DNA of 64,000 bases, from NCBI GenBank assembly GCA_029265125.1, contig JAJUJX010000004.1, positions 1-64,000 on the forward strand, read 5' to 3'. Made by a program: the position numbers and the translations under genes. This document shows, in pieces, positions 62,837-64,000 of this stretch. The notes under the pieces are model-generated. The model was not told the origin of the DNA. It saw only the letters and a list, made by a program, of their open reading frames with translations, and did not search any database. Source of the DNA: Tolumonas sp008015085. GTDB taxonomy: Bacteria; Pseudomonadota; Gammaproteobacteria; Enterobacterales; Aeromonadaceae. The first letter of the stretch is position 1. Each line of letters starts with the position of its first letter.

Positions 62837-62861
62837 AAAAGGCGCCGTAAATGCGCCTTTT
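62837..62861 (-). terminator. Terminator or attenuator between iscA and hscB
   Basis: AAAAGGCGC (62837-62845) pairs with GCGCCTTTT (62853-62861). On the minus strand the stem is followed by a run of T (62835-62840). It could lower expression of hscBA-fdx relative to iscSUA. Confidence 0.8.
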
Positions 62862-62916
62862 ATCATGTAACAGTGCAGTAAGCGAGCCGAATCAGCATGA
62901 CGCTTCTGACGAATGA

Positions 62917-63240
62917 TCAAACGGTGAAACTTTCACCGCAACCACAGGCATCTTTCACATTCGGGTTATTGAATTTAAAGCCTTCGTTCAGACCTTCTTT
63001 GACAAAATCCAACTGAGTACCATCAAGGTAAGCCATGCTTTTCGCATCAACAATTACCTTCACGCCCTTATCATCAAAGATCGCATCTTCGTCGTTTAGT
63101 TCGTCAACAAACTCCAGGACATAAGCCATACCGGAACAGCCTGATGTCTTAACGCCCAGACGAAGTCCCACTCCCTTACCCCGGTTGGCGAGGAAGCGTT
63201 TTACGCGTTCAGCTGCTGCATCCGATAATGTAATTGCCAT
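62917..63240 (-). CDS. iscA: IscA, A-type Fe-S carrier
   Basis: 107 residues with the three conserved cysteines in SGCSGMAYVLEF and CGCGESFTV. Carries Fe-S clusters to apo-proteins. 20 bases separate it from iscU. Confidence 0.96.
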   Translation of the reverse strand: MAITLSDAAAERVKRFLANRGKGVGLRLGVKTSGCSGMAYVLEFVDELNDEDAIFDDKGVKVIVDAKSMAYLDGTQLDFVKEGLNEGFKFNNPNVKDACGCGESFTV

Positions 63241-63260
63241 ATGTCCTACCTTACTAAACC

Positions 63261-63647
63261 TTAATTCAAACCTTTTTTCTGCTTGTAATCAGCAATAGCT
63301 GCTTTAATGGCATCTTCTGCCAGAATAGAGCAGTGGATCTTCACCGGTGGCAGCGCCAGCTCCTCGGCGATATCCGTATTCTTGATGGCCGCCGCTTCAT
63401 CCAGCGTTTTGCCTTTTACCCATTCGGTTACCAGCGAACTGGAGGCAATAGCAGAACCACAACCATACGTTTTAAATTTGGCATCTTCAATAACGCCTTC
63501 TTCATTCACTTTTAACTGCAGCTTCATTACATCACCGCAGGCCGGCGCTCCAACCATACCGGTCGCAACATTTGGATCATCCTTATCGAAGGAACCAACA
63601 TTGCGCGGGTGTTCGTAATGATCAATAACTTTTTCACTGTAAGCCAT
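63261..63647 (-). CDS. iscU: IscU, Fe-S cluster scaffold
   Basis: 128 residues, the standard length. Cluster-binding cysteines lie in PACGDVMKL (C37), YGCGSAIASSS (C63) and HCSILAEDA (C106), with the HscA-recognition peptide LPPVK just before the last. GAGGA precedes the ATG. Confidence 0.98.
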   Translation of the reverse strand: MAYSEKVIDHYEHPRNVGSFDKDDPNVATGMVGAPACGDVMKLQLKVNEEGVIEDAKFKTYGCGSAIASSSLVTEWVKGKTLDEAAAIKNTDIAEELALPPVKIHCSILAEDAIKAAIADYKQKKGLN

Positions 63648-63665
63648 ACAATATTCCTCTAACTA

Positions 63666-64000
63666 TCAGTGACTAACCCACTCAACCTTGCTCAGGTCAA
63701 TCCCTTCTTTGTACATATCCCACAACGGTGACAAATCACGTAATTTACCAATGGAATTACGGATCAGACCAATTGCGTAGTCAATTTCTTCTTCTGTCGT
63801 GAAACGGCCAATGCTGAAACGAATTGAACTGTGTGCCAGTTCATCGTTCAAACCCAGAGCACGCAGCACATAAGACGGCTCCAGACTAGCTGATGTACAA
63901 GCAGAACCGGAAGATACAGCCAGATCTTTCAGCGCCATCATCAGTGATTCACCTTCCACATAGGCAAAACTGATGTTCAGGTTGCCAGCAACTCGACGAT
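63666..64000 (-). CDS. iscS: IscS cysteine desulfurase, C-terminal part only
   Basis: The reading frame stays open to the right window edge, so only about the last 110 of roughly 404 residues are seen. It includes the mobile loop with the catalytic cysteine (SSGSACTSASLEPSYVLRALG) and the typical end SPLWDMYKEGIDLSKVEWVSH. IscS is the PLP enzyme that supplies sulfur to IscU. The start codon and any iscR lie beyond the window. Confidence 0.97.
   Translation of the reverse strand, partial: RRVAGNLNISFAYVEGESLMMALKDLAVSSGSACTSASLEPSYVLRALGLNDELAHSSIRFSIGRFTTEEEIDYAIGLIRNSIGKLRDLSPLWDMYKEGIDLSKVEWVSH

Overview
The window comes from a gammaproteobacterium with roughly even base composition. The protein set and gene order best fit the order Aeromonadales (an Aeromonas/Tolumonas-like organism). 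This is an inference from a Vibrio/Aeromonas-style polar flagellar locus (flrABC, flhF/flhG, parC/parP, motCD), an isc-hscBA-fdx-pepB block and a Pseudomonas-type two-subunit pyruvate carboxylase. No prophage, insertion sequence or CRISPR array is visible, and no gene-free stretch exceeds 300 bases.

Layout. 1-12.3 kb is metabolic and stress related: the 3' end of a transaldolase gene, a structured repeat, divergent norR/ytfE for nitric oxide response (three NorR-type operators and a sigma-54 promoter between them), an orphan PAAR protein, a small secreted protein, a P-type ATPase with Na,K-ATPase-like ion-site residues, a Nudix hydrolase, and divergent pycR/pycAB. 12.3-19.6 kb holds maa, yhbP, a three-gene cyclic-di-GMP module (bacteriohemerythrin-PAS-GGDEF-EAL protein, PotD-like periplasmic binding protein, membrane GGDEF protein) and a cysteine-rich lipoprotein. 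19.8-20.3 kb is a four-tRNA operon (Pro-Arg-His-Leu in transcription order), followed by a YcbL-type metallo-hydrolase gene and mlaA.

22-58 kb is one large motility locus. Read along the minus strand from the right it runs flrA, a chemoreceptor, flrBC, fliEFGHIJ, fliK-fliLMNOPQR-flhB, flhA-flhF-flhG-fliA, cheYZAB, motCD, parC-parP-cheW and a DUF2802 gene. A convergent plus-strand pair follows (a second FliK-like protein and a stand-alone FlhB C-terminal-like protein) behind a good FliA promoter. Sigma-54 promoters precede fliE, fliK, flhA and, with one key mismatch, flrB. A FleQ-type box lies upstream of flrA. These sites reproduce the FlrA -> FlrBC/sigma-54 -> FliA hierarchy known from polar flagella. 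FlhF/FlhG and ParC/ParP would place the flagellum and the chemotaxis array at the pole.

58-64 kb contains ndk, pepB and the Fe-S assembly genes fdx, hscA, hscB, iscA, iscU and the 3' part of iscS, all on the minus strand, with a terminator-like hairpin between iscA and hscB.

The most unusual observations are: (1) CheA carries three linker repeats that resemble the FliM N-terminal CheY-binding peptide and has no recognisable P2 domain; (2) the overlapping PotD-like/GGDEF gene pair beside an oxygen-sensor-like GGDEF-EAL gene; (3) the sigma-28-controlled second FliK-like/FlhB-C pair; (4) the NorR operator array; (5) large palindromes between pycR and pycA.
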